This document shows positions 48,774 through 57,753 of a DNA stretch of 64,000 bases, one piece after another. The first letter of the stretch is position 1. Each line of letters opens with the position of its first letter. This DNA comes from Aurantimonas sp. Leaf443. GTDB taxonomy: Bacteria > Pseudomonadota > Alphaproteobacteria > Rhizobiales > Rhizobiaceae. The notes below the pieces were generated by a model. It had not been told where the DNA came from and did no database searches. It saw only the letters and a program-made list of their open reading frames with translations. Made by a program: the position numbers and the translations under genes. The DNA is taken from the NCBI RefSeq assembly GCF_001425575.1, contig NZ_LMRD01000009.1:124001-188000 (forward strand), read 5' to 3'.

Positions 48774-49508
48774 TTACTGAGCCGGCTCTACCGGCTCCCG
48801 ACGCGGCGCCGGAGCGGTCGCTTCCACCGCGACCGGCATCGCCCTGCGCCGGGCCTCGACGAGGCGCGAGGCCTCGCGCTCCGTCATCGGGCGGCCTTCG
48901 TCCTCCGGCGAGACGAGGCCTGCGGAGACGACGAGCTTCAGCGCCGCCTCGATGCTCATGTCGAGGATTCGCACATGCTCGCGCGGCACGTAGAGGAGGA
49001 AGCCGGAGGTCGGGTTCGGCGTCGGCGGCAGGAAGACGGCGAGCATCTCCTCGCCCTGGTCGGAGAGAATCGCCTCGATCTCGCCGCGCGCCGTCGTCGC
49101 CACGAAGACGATCGACCACAGACCGGCGCGCGGATACTCGATCAGGCCGGCCGTCTTGAAGGAGGAGGAGCGGTCGGCGAGCACGGTCTCGAAGATCTGC
49201 TTGAGCGCCGTGTAGATCGTGCGCACCAGCGGCGTGCGCGAGACGAGCCCCTCGCCCCAGCCGATGATCGTCTTGCCGATGAGGCTCGCCGTGAGGAAGC
49301 CCACGAGCGTGATGAGAAGCAGCGCGACGACGAGGCCGAAGCCGGGAATGGCGAAGGGCAGATAGGCGTCGGGCGTGTAGCGCAGCGGGATATAGGGTTT
49401 CACCCACCCGTCCACCCAGCGCACGAAGGACCATGTCAGCCAGGCGGTGATCGCCAGCGGCGCGCAGACGATGAAGCCGGTGAAGAAGTAGTTGCGAAGG
49501 CGCGTCAT
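48774..49508 (-). CDS. DUF502 membrane protein
   Basis: A 244-residue inner-membrane protein of the DUF502 family. Two membrane segments are at about residues 8-30 (YFFTGFIVCAPLAITAWLTW) and 53-80 (IPGFGLVVALLLITLVGFLTA). The conserved cytoplasmic or periplasmic domain includes PLVRTIYTALKQIFETVL, PRAGLWSIVFVA and FLPPTPNPTSGFLLYVPRE. The Arg/Pro-rich C-terminal 40 residues are low-complexity. The function of the family is unknown. Start: ATG 49508. Follows glmS in the same direction, after a terminator. Confidence 0.9.
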   Translation of the reverse strand: MTRLRNYFFTGFIVCAPLAITAWLTWSFVRWVDGWVKPYIPLRYTPDAYLPFAIPGFGLVVALLLITLVGFLTASLIGKTIIGWGEGLVSRTPLVRTIYTALKQIFETVLADRSSSFKTAGLIEYPRAGLWSIVFVATTARGEIEAILSDQGEEMLAVFLPPTPNPTSGFLLYVPREHVRILDMSIEAALKLVVSAGLVSPEDEGRPMTEREASRLVEARRRAMPVAVEATAPAPRREPVEPAQ

Positions 49509-49636
49509 GGTCCGACCCGGATCATCCGGCGCCAGTAGGGCGCCGGCCCGGCCGCGAAAGCCGCTCCGGTCCTGCGACTGTCCCGCCCCAGCGGGGCGAA
49601 TTCAAGCCCGCCGGACCGCAACTGCGAGAAGAGGGG

Positions 49637-49675
49637 AAAAAGTTCGGGACGGCGGCGCACGCATTGCCGCCGCCC
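49637..49675 (-). terminator. intrinsic terminator of glmS
   Basis: On the minus strand a 10-bp stem with one G-U pair (49675-49666 with 49656-49647) and a nine-base loop is followed within four bases of the stem end by TTTTT (complement of 49637-49641). It starts ten bases after the glmS stop codon. Confidence 0.8.
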
Positions 49676-49684
49676 GGCACGCCG

Positions 49685-51511
49685 TCACTCCACGGTGACG
49701 GACTTGGCGAGGTTACGGGGCTGGTCGACATCCGTGCCCATCTGCACGGCCGTGTGATAGGCGAGGAGCTGCAGCGGCACGGCGTAGACGATGGGCGTCA
49801 GCAGTTCGGGCATCTCGGGCAGGACCAGCACCTCGGCCGTCTTCACCGCCCCGGCCTTCGCGCCTTTCTCGTCCGTGATGAGGATGATGCGCCCGCCGCG
49901 CGCCGACACTTCCTGCATGTTCGACACGGTCTTCTCGAACACCCGGTCGTGCGGCGCCACGACGATGACCGGCATGGTCTCGTCGATCAGCGCGATCGGC
50001 CCGTGCTTCAGCTCGCCCGCGGCATAGCCCTCCGCGTGGATGTAGCTGATCTCCTTCAGCTTCAGGGCGCCTTCCAGCGCCAGCGGAAAGGAGAGGCCGC
50101 GCCCGAGGAACAGGGCGTGGCGATGGGTCGAGAGCTCGCGCGCCAGCGCCTCGATCTGCTCCTCCAGCTTGAAGGCCGCGCTGACGAGGCGCGGCGCCTC
50201 GGCGAGCTCGCGCGTCATGCGCAGTTCCTCGTCCGGCGCGATCACGCCGCGCTGCACGCCCGCGCGGATGGAGAGGGCCGCGAGCGCCGTCAGCTGGCAG
50301 GTGAAGGCCTTGGTGGAGGCGACGCCGATCTCCGGCCCGGCGAGCGTCGGGAGCACGGCGTCCGCCTCGCGTGCCATGGTCGAGCTCTCGACATTGACGA
50401 CGACGGCCGTCTTCACGCCCTCGCCCTTGGCGTAGCGAAGCGAAGCCAGCGTGTCGGCCGTCTCGCCGGACTGGGACACGAACAGCGCCAGATCCACGTC
50501 GTTCAGCGGCGCCTCGCGGTAGCGGAACTCCGAGGCTACATCGAGATCGCAGGGGATTCGCGCGTTGCGCTCGAAGAAGTAGCGCCCGGTCAGCCCGGCA
50601 TAGTAGCCCGTGCCGCAGGCCGAGATCGCCATGCGGTTCACCTGCGTGAAATCCAGCGACTGCCCGGCCGGAATGCGCGATCGCCCGGTCGTCATGTCCA
50701 CGAAGGCCCCGAGCGTGTGCCCGATCACCTCGGGCTGCTCGAAGATCTCCTTCTGCATGAAATGGCGGTAGTTGCCCTTGTCGACATAGAAGGCCTTGCC
50801 GACCGAGCGATGCACGCGCCGCTCCACCGGGCGGTCCTCGGCGTCGAAGATCTCCGCGCCCGCATGGGTGAGGACGGTCCAGTCGCCGTCCTCGAGATAG
50901 CGGATCTCGTCGCTGAAGGGCGAGAGCGCGATGCCGTCGGAGCCGAGGAACATCTCGCCGGCCCCCTGCCCGACCGCCAGCGGCACGCCCTTGCGCGCGC
51001 CGACGAGGAGCGTCTCGTCGCCCTTGAAGAGGAAGGCGAGCGCGAAGGCGCCCTCCAGCCGCTTGAGGCAGGTGCGCACCGCCTCGCGCGGCGCCACGCC
51101 CCGGTCGAGTTCGCGCGTGACGAGGACGGCGACGGCCTCCGTGTCGGTCTCGCTGGCGAACGTGTAGCCGTCGGCGACGAGTTCGGCCTTCAGCTCGCGG
51201 AAGTTCTCGATGATGCCGTTATGGACCACCGCCAGCCGCTCCGTCGCGTGCGGATGAGCGTTCGGAACGGTCGGCGCGCCATGCGTCGCCCAGCGCGTGT
51301 GGCCGATGCCGATCGTGCCGGACAGCGGCTGTTCGGCGAGAAGGCGCTCGAGATTGACGAGCTTGCCGACGGCGCGGCGGCGATCGAGCGCGCCCTCGCG
51401 CAACGTGGCGATGCCGGCCGAATCATAGCCCCGATATTCGAGCCGCTTCAGCGCATCGACCATGCGCCCGGCCACCTCGTCGCGGCTGATGATGCCGATG
51501 ATTCCGCACAT
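49685..51511 (-). CDS. glmS: glutamine--fructose-6-phosphate aminotransferase (isomerizing)
   Basis: A 608-residue enzyme that makes glucosamine-6-phosphate, the first step to UDP-GlcNAc. The N-terminal glutaminase begins MCGIIGIISRDEV, with Cys as the nucleophile after Met removal, and shows LEYRGYDSAGIA, HTRWATHGAPT and NGIIENF. Two SIS isomerase domains follow (CGTGYYAGL, SQSGETADTLASLRYAK, GRGLSFPLALEGALKLKEISY), ending in the conserved DQPRNLAKSVTVE. Start: ATG 51511 because Cys must be residue 2. Downstream of glmU, so two enzymes of one pathway are adjacent. Confidence 0.98.
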   Translation of the reverse strand: MCGIIGIISRDEVAGRMVDALKRLEYRGYDSAGIATLREGALDRRRAVGKLVNLERLLAEQPLSGTIGIGHTRWATHGAPTVPNAHPHATERLAVVHNGIIENFRELKAELVADGYTFASETDTEAVAVLVTRELDRGVAPREAVRTCLKRLEGAFALAFLFKGDETLLVGARKGVPLAVGQGAGEMFLGSDGIALSPFSDEIRYLEDGDWTVLTHAGAEIFDAEDRPVERRVHRSVGKAFYVDKGNYRHFMQKEIFEQPEVIGHTLGAFVDMTTGRSRIPAGQSLDFTQVNRMAISACGTGYYAGLTGRYFFERNARIPCDLDVASEFRYREAPLNDVDLALFVSQSGETADTLASLRYAKGEGVKTAVVVNVESSTMAREADAVLPTLAGPEIGVASTKAFTCQLTALAALSIRAGVQRGVIAPDEELRMTRELAEAPRLVSAAFKLEEQIEALARELSTHRHALFLGRGLSFPLALEGALKLKEISYIHAEGYAAGELKHGPIALIDETMPVIVVAPHDRVFEKTVSNMQEVSARGGRIILITDEKGAKAGAVKTAEVLVLPEMPELLTPIVYAVPLQLLAYHTAVQMGTDVDQPRNLAKSVTVE

Positions 51512-51603
51512 GGGATCGTCCTCGAACAGTGCTGTGCGCCGCAGCGCGAGCGGCACGATAGCGACCTGCGCGACGAGCGCCGGTCACGAATGGTGTCGCC
51601 GTC

Positions 51604-52980
51604 TTACGGCGTCTTGCCGGCCTTGGCGGCTTTGGCCGCCTTCGCCGCCCGGTTCCGCTCGGCGATCTCGCGCCCGCGCCCGTCCTTCGTCACCTGGCGG
51701 CCGCGCGCGATGGCGAGCGCCTCGTCGGGGACGTCCTGCGTGACGACGCTGCCCGAGCCGACATAGGCCATCGTGCCGACCCGGACCGGAGCGACGAGGG
51801 ACGAGTTGGAGCCGACGAAGGCGTCCGCACCGATCTGCGTGCGATGCTTCGACGCCCCGTCATAGTTGCAGGTGATCGTGCCGGCCCCGATATTGGCGCG
51901 GGCGCCGACGCTGGCGTCGCCGACATAGCTGAGATGGTTGATCTTGGCGCCTTCGGCGACCTCGGCATTCTTCACCTCGCAGAAATTGCCGACCTTGGCG
52001 TCCGGCCCGAGATGCGTGCCGGGCCGCAGCCGCGCGAAGGGCCCGACCGTCGCGCCGGCTTCGATCCGGCATCCTTCGAGATGGCAGAAGGCGTGGATCG
52101 TGGCACCGCCGGCGACGGTGACGCCGGGTCCGAAGACGACGTTCGGTTCGATCAGCGCGTCCTGCCCAACCTGCGTATCGTGCGAGAAGTGCACCGTCGC
52201 GGGATCGAGAAGCGTCACGCCGGCCAACATCGCCTCGCGCCGCCGCCGCTCCTGCCAGATCGTCTCCACCGCGGCCAGCTCGACGCGCGTGTTGACGCCG
52301 AGCACCTCTTCGCCGCCGGCCTCGATGACGGTCACCGACATCTCGCGTCCGCGCGCGATGGCGACGAGATCGGTGAGATAATACTCGCCCTTGGCGTTGG
52401 CGTTGCCGATCGCCTCCAGCATGGAGAGCGCGTCCTCGCCGCGAAAGGCCATGACGCCGGCATTGCAGAGCGTCACCGACCGTTCGGCGTCCGAAGCGTC
52501 CTTCTCCTCGCGGATGGCGAGGAGCTGCCCGTCCGGATCGACGAGGAGGCGTCCGTATCCCGTCGGGTCGTCCGCGCGGAAGCCGACGACGCAGATCTGC
52601 GCGCCGGCGACCAGTGCGGCGCGGGCGCGAAGCAGCGTCTCCGGCCGGATGAGAGGCGTGTCGCCGAAGAGGACGAGAATATCGTCGAACCCGTCCGCGA
52701 TGGCCTCGCGTGCCGCGAGCACCGCATGGCCGGTGCCGAGACGCTCGTGCTGCTGCGCGAAGGCCGGCTCCGCCGTCTCCTCTCGCACGGCTCTCTCGAC
52801 GAGGCCCCCGTCGCGCCCGAGCACGGCGGCGATGCGCGTCGATCCCGCCGCCACGGCCGCCCGCACGACATGGCGGATCATCGGCAGGCCGGCGACCTCG
52901 TGCAGCACCTTGGAGCGCTGGGATTTCATGCGCGTGCCGTCGCCGGCCGCGAGGATGATCGAAAGACAGCTGCGCGCCAT
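51604..52980 (-). CDS. glmU: bifunctional GlmU (glucosamine-1-P acetyltransferase / GlcNAc-1-P uridylyltransferase)
   Basis: A 458-residue enzyme that completes UDP-GlcNAc synthesis for peptidoglycan and LPS. The N-terminal uridylyltransferase domain has [22 protein letters not shown] and [14 protein letters not shown]. The C-terminal left-handed beta-helix of hexapeptide repeats runs from about residue 240 ([20 protein letters not shown]) to the acetyl-CoA site [24 protein letters not shown]. The tail is unusually Ala-Lys-rich ([14 protein letters not shown]). Start: ATG 52980. glmS follows 92 bases downstream. Confidence 0.97.
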   Translation of the reverse strand: MARSCLSIILAAGDGTRMKSQRSKVLHEVAGLPMIRHVVRAAVAAGSTRIAAVLGRDGGLVERAVREETAEPAFAQQHERLGTGHAVLAAREAIADGFDDILVLFGDTPLIRPETLLRARAALVAGAQICVVGFRADDPTGYGRLLVDPDGQLLAIREEKDASDAERSVTLCNAGVMAFRGEDALSMLEAIGNANAKGEYYLTDLVAIARGREMSVTVIEAGGEEVLGVNTRVELAAVETIWQERRRREAMLAGVTLLDPATVHFSHDTQVGQDALIEPNVVFGPGVTVAGGATIHAFCHLEGCRIEAGATVGPFARLRPGTHLGPDAKVGNFCEVKNAEVAEGAKINHLSYVGDASVGARANIGAGTITCNYDGASKHRTQIGADAFVGSNSSLVAPVRVGTMAYVGSGSVVTQDVPDEALAIARGRQVTKDGRGREIAERNRAAKAAKAAKAGKTP

Positions 52981-53087
52981 CGATGGGTTCCCTGATCGTT
53001 TCGCCATCGCCATAGCACGCCTCCGCTTCCCGGGGCACGACCGCATTCCCGGCAATCTGCGGCGGACGTCTCGGTGCGCCCGATGAC

Positions 53088-53825
53088 TCAGCCGATCGTC
53101 TGCAGGACGGGGAAGGTCTCGAGCAGCCAGAAGGAGAAGGTCTGCATTCCGCCCGTCAGGAAGACGATGCCGGTGACGACGAGAAGCCCGCCCATCGCCT
53201 TCTCCACCGCGCCGAGATGGCGGCGGAACTTGCCGAAGGCGGTGAAGAACACGCCCGAGAACACCGCCGCCAGCACGAAGGGGATGCCGAGCCCCGCCGA
53301 ATAGAGCGCGAGCATGAGCGCCCCGTCCGCCACCGTGTCGCGCGCGCCGGCAAGGCCGAGGATCGCCCCGAGCACCGGGCCGATGCAGGGCGTCCAGCCG
53401 AAGGCGAAGGCGAGCCCCATGAGATAGGCGCCCGTCAGGCTGCTCGGCCGGTCCGGGGCGCGCAGCCGCGCCTCGCGAGACAGGAAGGCGATTCGGAAGA
53501 CGCCGAGGAAATTCAGGCCCATGGCGACGATGGCGAGCCCGGCGACGACGGAGAGCCAGTCGAGATTCTGCCGCAGCGCCTGTCCGAGCGTGCTCGCGCC
53601 CGCCCCGAGCGCCACGAAGACGGTGGAGAAGCCGAGGACGAAGACGAGCGAGGAGACGGCGAGCCGGCGCTGCGTCGCCGATCCCCGCGCCGATCCCTGC
53701 CGCAGATCCTCGGCCGACACGCCCGTCATGTAGACGAGATAGGGCGGCACGAGGGGCAGGACGCAGGGCGAAAGGAAGGACAGCGCTCCCGCGAAGACGG
53801 CCGTCGGATAGGAGATCTCGTACAT
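53088..53825 (-). CDS. CcdA-family cytochrome c biogenesis / thiol-disulfide transporter
   Basis: A 245-residue membrane protein with six transmembrane segments. Each half carries a conserved redox cysteine beside prolines: [15 protein letters not shown] near residue 20 and [16 protein letters not shown] in the middle. CcdA proteins carry electrons across the membrane to periplasmic thioredoxins for cytochrome c maturation. No ccm or thioredoxin gene adjoins. Start: ATG 53825; longer in-frame starts give an Arg-rich, non-family N-terminus. Confidence 0.93.
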   Translation of the reverse strand: MYEISYPTAVFAGALSFLSPCVLPLVPPYLVYMTGVSAEDLRQGSARGSATQRRLAVSSLVFVLGFSTVFVALGAGASTLGQALRQNLDWLSVVAGLAIVAMGLNFLGVFRIAFLSREARLRAPDRPSSLTGAYLMGLAFAFGWTPCIGPVLGAILGLAGARDTVADGALMLALYSAGLGIPFVLAAVFSGVFFTAFGKFRRHLGAVEKAMGGLLVVTGIVFLTGGMQTFSFWLLETFPVLQTIG

Positions 53826-53938
53826 TCCCGCGCGCAACTCCCGGCTCGGCGCCCGCCAGCGGCATCGCCCCGCAACGCGCCGTTTCCTATCCTCCCGCAC
53901 CGCCCCAGGCAAACCGCGCCCCCGCGGCGGATTGCCGG

Positions 53939-53967
53939 TTGACCCGCCCCGCGCCCCTTTCTATGGT
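53939..53967 (+). promoter_or_regulatory. promoter of tRNA-Lys
   Basis: TTGACC (53939-53944), exactly 17 bases, TATGGT (53962-53967). This is the closest match to the sigma-70 consensus noticed in the window. It lies 39 bases upstream of the mature tRNA, as expected for a stable RNA. Confidence 0.7.
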
Positions 53968-54006
53968 CCGCCCCGTCCCGGGGGGTCTCACGACTCCGCG
54001 CCGGAC

Positions 54007-54082
<76 letters not shown>

Positions 54083-54317
54083 TTCAAACTCCATTTTCAG
54101 TCGGAATTTCAGACGCCGGGATCGCCGTCTAGCTCTAATTTTTTGGCCGTTTCTCTATTTGGACGAAGTCTAGACCAACATTGTTGACACGCGATCTGTC
54201 CCGACATGCATCCGCGAGCGGGAGCGGCGTTGTAGCCGTCGCGAGCCGGACGAATCGATGATGCCCCTGCGAGGGCGTCACCCCCTCCTGGGTGGCGTGG
54301 AGCAGGTCCGCAGGACC

Positions 54318-54360
54318 GGGAGATTGTAGAGAAACCCAACTCGATGGGTTATGATCTCCC
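54318..54360 (+). promoter_or_regulatory. nested hairpin just upstream of the DUF4160 gene
   Basis: The outer stem GGGAGAT (54318-54324) pairs with ATCTCCC (54354-54360). The inner stem AACCCA (54333-54338) pairs with TGGGTT (54345-54350). The structure ends directly before the first possible start codon (CTG 54361), so in the mRNA it could mask the ribosome-binding region. Confidence 0.5.
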
Positions 54361-54369
54361 CTGGTCACG

Positions 54370-54603
54370 GTGTTGCGCTCCCTTGGTCTGTCCGTCCGCA
54401 TCTACAAGGACGATCACCCGCCAGCGCATGTCCATGTCGTCGGCGACGGGATCATGAAGGCAAATCTCGAAGGCCCGGACGGGCGTCCCGTCGTCGTCTG
54501 GACGCGCGGCATGACCCGCGCCGAGGAGCGCCGCGCCTACGGGCTCGTTGCCGAGAACCGGACCTTGTTGCTCGATCGATGGAGGGAAATCCATGGCGCA
54601 TGA
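54370..54603 (+). CDS. DUF4160 protein
   Basis: A 77-residue protein of the DUF4160 family, recognised from VRIYKDDHPPAHVHVVGDG near the N-terminus and the closing LLLDRWREIHG. The start codon is unusual. The frame is open only from 54355, and the choices are CTG 54361, GTG 54370 and TTG 54373. The CTG would restore an N-terminus (V-T-V-L-R) like the usual P-T-V-L-R. It overlaps the next gene by 11 bases. DUF4160 and DUF2442 genes are often paired and have been suspected of being a toxin-antitoxin-like module. That function is unproven. Confidence 0.85.
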   Translation: MLRSLGLSVRIYKDDHPPAHVHVVGDGIMKANLEGPDGRPVVVWTRGMTRAEERRAYGLVAENRTLLLDRWREIHGA

Positions 54604-55006
54604 GATCACCGACGCGGAACTCGACGCAGCCCGTGAGCGCGGGCGCGCGATCGAGCGATCGTCGCCGCTTGCCACGTCCGCCCGCTACGACGCGGCATCC
54701 GGTCGGCTCGTCGTCGAGTTCGAGAATGGCGCGGCGTTCATGGTGCCCGCCCGCTTGCTCCAGGACCTGGAGCAGGCATCGGATGCCGACCTCGCGCAAG
54801 TCGAACTCGAGTTCGGCTACGCGCTGCGCTGGGATGCGCTGGACGTCGATTTCACCATCCCCGGCCTCGTCGCGGGTCTCTTCGGCACGGCTTCCTATAT
54901 GGCCGGGAGAGCCGGCCGCGCGCGGTCCGCGGCCAAGGCTGCGTCGGCCCGAGAGAACGGCAAGAAGGGCGGGCGGCCGCCGAAGGCGCGCGTTGGACCT
55001 TCGTAG
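54593..55006 (+). CDS. DUF2442 protein
   Basis: A 137-residue protein of the DUF2442 family. The N-terminal helix ITDAELDAARERGRA leads to the domain core YDAASGRLVVEFENGAAFMVPARL. The conserved DVDFTIPGLVAGLFG segment and the typical basic C-terminus GKKGGRPPKARV follow. Start: ATG 54593 with GGAGGGAAA upstream, inside the end of the DUF4160 gene, so the two are translationally coupled. The basic tail would suit nucleic-acid binding, which is inference only. Confidence 0.88.
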   Translation: MAHEITDAELDAARERGRAIERSSPLATSARYDAASGRLVVEFENGAAFMVPARLLQDLEQASDADLAQVELEFGYALRWDALDVDFTIPGLVAGLFGTASYMAGRAGRARSAAKAASARENGKKGGRPPKARVGPS

Positions 55007-55725
55007 CGGTCAGGCAGCCGCCCGCTCGTCGGACCTCTCTTCGACCGCGTCCGCGATCGTCACGACCCTCGCCCGCCCCGGTATCGGCGGGAGCGCCCGC
55101 TATTCGGCATGCAGCCGCAGAGGCGGACGAAGGTCCGACCACCCCCCGTCAAGAGCATCGTGAATCCTTCCGCCGCTTCCAGCACGATCTCAGACACGAG
55201 GTCCGCAAGAATTCGCCCGCCGAGCAGCCGACGTGCCCGACCGAATTGCGCGCACCGATTTCGGAGCGCATGCCCGACCACGCCCCTCGACCGAAGCCAG
55301 GTCCAGAACCGGGACTCCGGTACCGGCGTCGTCTCTCTACGATCACGCGGCCGATCGCTTTGGCGAAGCCGGTGGGAACGGCGTCGGCGATCATTTGCCC
55401 GCCGGCCGCAAAAACCAAGGCCGCCGAGACGTTCTATCGCCCCGCCGCCGGGCGCCGGCCATGCGGTTTGCGCCGACGGATTTGCGATAGCCGCCTCCCC
55501 TGGAAATGTCGCAAATGCCCGTCGACGGGTTGCATCGCGAAGTTCAGAGACGGAGCGTCAAGCTTCCAGCGAAGGAATGTCCGAAGAGCGATGATGGCGG
55601 ACGGTCGAAGCGAAGCTGCGGTAGGCCGATCCATTCCAAGACTGGAAACTTCTTCTGCGAACTTGCTGGAACGAGCGGGCCCGACCTTCGTTATCTAGCC
55701 GACAGACAAACAGGAGACCAGTACG
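55007..55725. other. long gap with a stress promoter at its right end
   Basis: 719 bases after the DUF2442 gene. No frame on either strand looks like a real protein. A cysteine-rich stretch in one plus frame at about 55480-55540 (PWKCRKCPSTGC) recalls a zinc ribbon and could be a decayed gene, with low certainty. The EcfG-type promoter at 55668-55692 closes the gap. Confidence 0.5.
55668..55692 (+). promoter_or_regulatory. general stress response (EcfG-type) promoter
   Basis: GGAAC (55668-55672), 16 bases, CGTT (55689-55692) matches the alphaproteobacterial EcfG consensus GGAAC-N16/17-CGTT exactly. It lies 33 bases before the ATG of the DUF1236 gene, so the start point would be near 55699. 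Confidence 0.75.
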
Positions 55726-56046
55726 ATGAAACGCATTCTTCTCGCCGGCATGATCGGTGCAGCGACGCTCGGCTCGGCCTTCGCGCAGACCACGACCACC
55801 ACGACGGTCACAACGATCGAGCAGCCGCAGGTCGAGGCGATCCGCACCTATATCACCAAACAGCCGGCGCCGACCGTCGCGCCCGTCACGGGCGTCACCT
55901 ACACGATCGGCCAGCCGCTGCCCGAGCCGGTTCCGCTCTATCGCCTGCCCGACGATGTCGGCGTCAGCGGTTACCAGTACACGATGATCGACGGCCGCAC
56001 CGTGCTCGTCGACGGCAACCGCACCGTGGTGCAGGTTCTCGACTGA
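55726..56046 (+). CDS. DUF1236 exported protein
   Basis: A 106-residue secreted protein. The signal peptide is residues 1-20 (MKRILLAGMIGAATLGSAFA). A Thr-rich stretch (TTTTTTVTT) and the DUF1236 domain follow (VEAIRTYITKQPAPTV, VGVSGYQYTMIDGRTVLVD, RTVVQVL). The domain is common in rhizobial periplasmic proteins and its function is unknown. Start: ATG 55726 with AGGAGA upstream. It is probably under EcfG control, and a hairpin terminator follows, making a one-gene unit. Confidence 0.9.
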   Translation: MKRILLAGMIGAATLGSAFAQTTTTTTVTTIEQPQVEAIRTYITKQPAPTVAPVTGVTYTIGQPLPEPVPLYRLPDDVGVSGYQYTMIDGRTVLVDGNRTVVQVLD

Positions 56047-56071
56047 TCGCATTCCGCGAACGGCATGACGG

Positions 56072-56100
56072 AACGCGCGGGCGAAAGCTCGCGCGTTTCT
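56072..56100 (+). terminator. terminator of the DUF1236 gene
   Basis: AACGCGCG (56072-56079) pairs with CGCGCGTT (56090-56097). The stem continues inward for three pairs to a GAAA tetraloop, giving 11 pairs, and is followed by TCT. It lies 26 bases after the stop codon. Confidence 0.75.
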
Positions 56101-56187
56101 CGTCGTCGCTATCACCAAGAAATGAGCGGCCTTTCGCCTGGGCCACGCTACGCTCCGGCAACTTTTCCGGACAGGGGCGATCGGCTC

Positions 56188-56601
56188 ATGCGCAGCTTCG
56201 TTCTATCGCTGGCGCTCGGCGCCATTCTCTCCTTGTCGGGCCCGGCCCTCGCCGACGACCGGAGCGACATCCAGGCGACGATCTCGGCCCAGCTCGGCGC
56301 CTTTCGGGCTGGCGACAAGGCCGCCGCCTACGGGCTGGCCGCGCCCAATATCCAGCGCCTCTTCCCCTCGCCCGACGTCTTCATGCGCATGGTGGAGACG
56401 GGCTACGAGCCGGTCTACCGCTCCAGCAGCGCCACGTTCGGCGATCTGCGGCCCGAGGGCAGCGGCTTCCGCCAGGAGGTGAACCTCACGGATGCCGCAG
56501 GCGGCAGCTGGATCGCGACCTATACGCTGGAGCGCCAGCCGGACGGCTCGATGAAGATCACCGGCTGCTCCCTGCGCAAGGGCGACGACCTTTCCGCGTA
56601 G
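56188..56601 (+). CDS. DUF4864 exported protein
   Basis: A 137-residue secreted protein. The signal peptide is residues 1-22 (VLSLALGAILSLSGPALA). The mature part is a small NTF2-like/DUF4864 domain (IQATISAQLGAFRAGDKAAAYGLAAPNIQRLF, VFMRMVETGYEPVYR, GGSWIATYTLERQPDGSMKITGC). The function is unknown. Start: ATG 56188. It ends 18 bases from the convergent tgt stop codon. Confidence 0.87.
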   Translation: MRSFVLSLALGAILSLSGPALADDRSDIQATISAQLGAFRAGDKAAAYGLAAPNIQRLFPSPDVFMRMVETGYEPVYRSSSATFGDLRPEGSGFRQEVNLTDAAGGSWIATYTLERQPDGSMKITGCSLRKGDDLSA

Positions 56602-56619
56602 GACCTGTCCCGCCCGGGG

Positions 56620-57753
56620 TCAGGACAGGGCCGGAATGTCGCCGCGGGCCCAGCGCTCCTGCGTCTCGGCGGCGAAGTCCGCGAAGCGACCCTCGTCGAT
56701 CGAGGCGCGGATCCCGGCCATGAGCGACTGATAATAGGCGAGATTCACCCAGGTCAGCAGCATCGAGGCAAGCGCCTCGTTGGCCCGCACGAGATGGTGG
56801 AGATAGGCGCGGCTGTAGTCGCGCGCGGCCGGGCAGTCGGACTCCTCGTCCAGCGGCCGGTGATCCTCGGCATGGCGGGCGTTCTTCAGGTTCACCCGTC
56901 CGCGTCGCGTGAAGGCGAGGCCGTGGCGGCCCGAGCGCGTCGGCATCACGCAGTCGAACATATCGATCCCGCGCGCCACGGATTTCAGGATGTCGTCCGG
57001 CGTGCCGACGCCCATCAGATAGCGCGGCTTTTCCCGCGGCATGGCCGGCAGGGTCTCGTCGAGCACCTTCAGCATCACCGCCTGCGGCTCGCCCACGGCA
57101 AGCCCCCCCACCGCGTAGCCCTTGAGGTCCATCGCCGCGAGCCGCTCGGCCGAGCGCAGGCGCAGGTCGATCACGTCGCCGCCCTGCACGATGGCGAACA
57201 TCGCCTTGCCCGGCTGCTCGCCGAAGGCGCGCGCCGAGCGCTCCGCCCAGCGCAGGGACAGTTCCATCGCCCGCTCCACCTCGGCCCGTTCGGCCGGCAG
57301 GCGGATGCACTCGTCGAGCTGCATCTGGATGTCGCTGTCGAGTAGGTCCTGGATCTCGATCGAGCGCTCGGGCGAGACGAAATGCTCCGATCCGTCGATA
57401 TGCGAGCGGAAGCGCACGCCGGTCTCGTCGAGCTTGCGAAGATTGGCGAGCGACATGACCTGGAAGCCGCCGGAATCGGTGAGGATCGGGTGCGGCCAGC
57501 GGGCAAATTCGTGCAGCCCGCCGAGCCGGGCGACGCGCTCGGCGCCGGGCCGCAGCATCAGGTGGTAGACATTGCCGAGAATGATGTCGGATCCGAGCGC
57601 CCGCACCTGATCGAGATACATCGCCTTCACGGTGCCCGCCGTGCCGACCGGCATGAAGGCCGGCGTGCGGATCGTGCCCCGGGGCATGGCGATCTCGCCG
57701 CGCCGGGCCGTGCCGTCCGTGGCCAGAAGCGTGAAGGAAAACGGCACGCTCAT
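56620..57753 (-). CDS. tgt: tRNA-guanine transglycosylase with degenerate zinc site
   Basis: A 377-residue queuine/preQ1 transferase that replaces guanine 34 in tRNAs with GUN anticodons. The catalytic region is clear: [41 protein letters not shown] and [13 protein letters not shown] with the nucleophilic Asp. The usual C-x-C-x-x-C zinc motif before SRAYLHHL reads S305-x-C307-x-x-A310, so two of the three cysteines are gone. Start: ATG 57753, overlapping the queA stop in ATGA. Convergent with the DUF4864 gene. Confidence 0.96.
   Translation of the reverse strand: MSVPFSFTLLATDGTARRGEIAMPRGTIRTPAFMPVGTAGTVKAMYLDQVRALGSDIILGNVYHLMLRPGAERVARLGGLHEFARWPHPILTDSGGFQVMSLANLRKLDETGVRFRSHIDGSEHFVSPERSIEIQDLLDSDIQMQLDECIRLPAERAEVERAMELSLRWAERSARAFGEQPGKAMFAIVQGGDVIDLRLRSAERLAAMDLKGYAVGGLAVGEPQAVMLKVLDETLPAMPREKPRYLMGVGTPDDILKSVARGIDMFDCVMPTRSGRHGLAFTRRGRVNLKNARHAEDHRPLDEESDCPAARDYSRAYLHHLVRANEALASMLLTWVNLAYYQSLMAGIRASIDEGRFADFAAETQERWARGDIPALS

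Noticed and set aside
55109-55594. A 161-codon plus-strand frame and several minus-strand frames in the 719-base gap
   Set aside because: Arg/Pro/Ser-rich composition typical of random GC-rich DNA; no start signal and no recognisable family. A decayed gene remains possible but cannot be supported.
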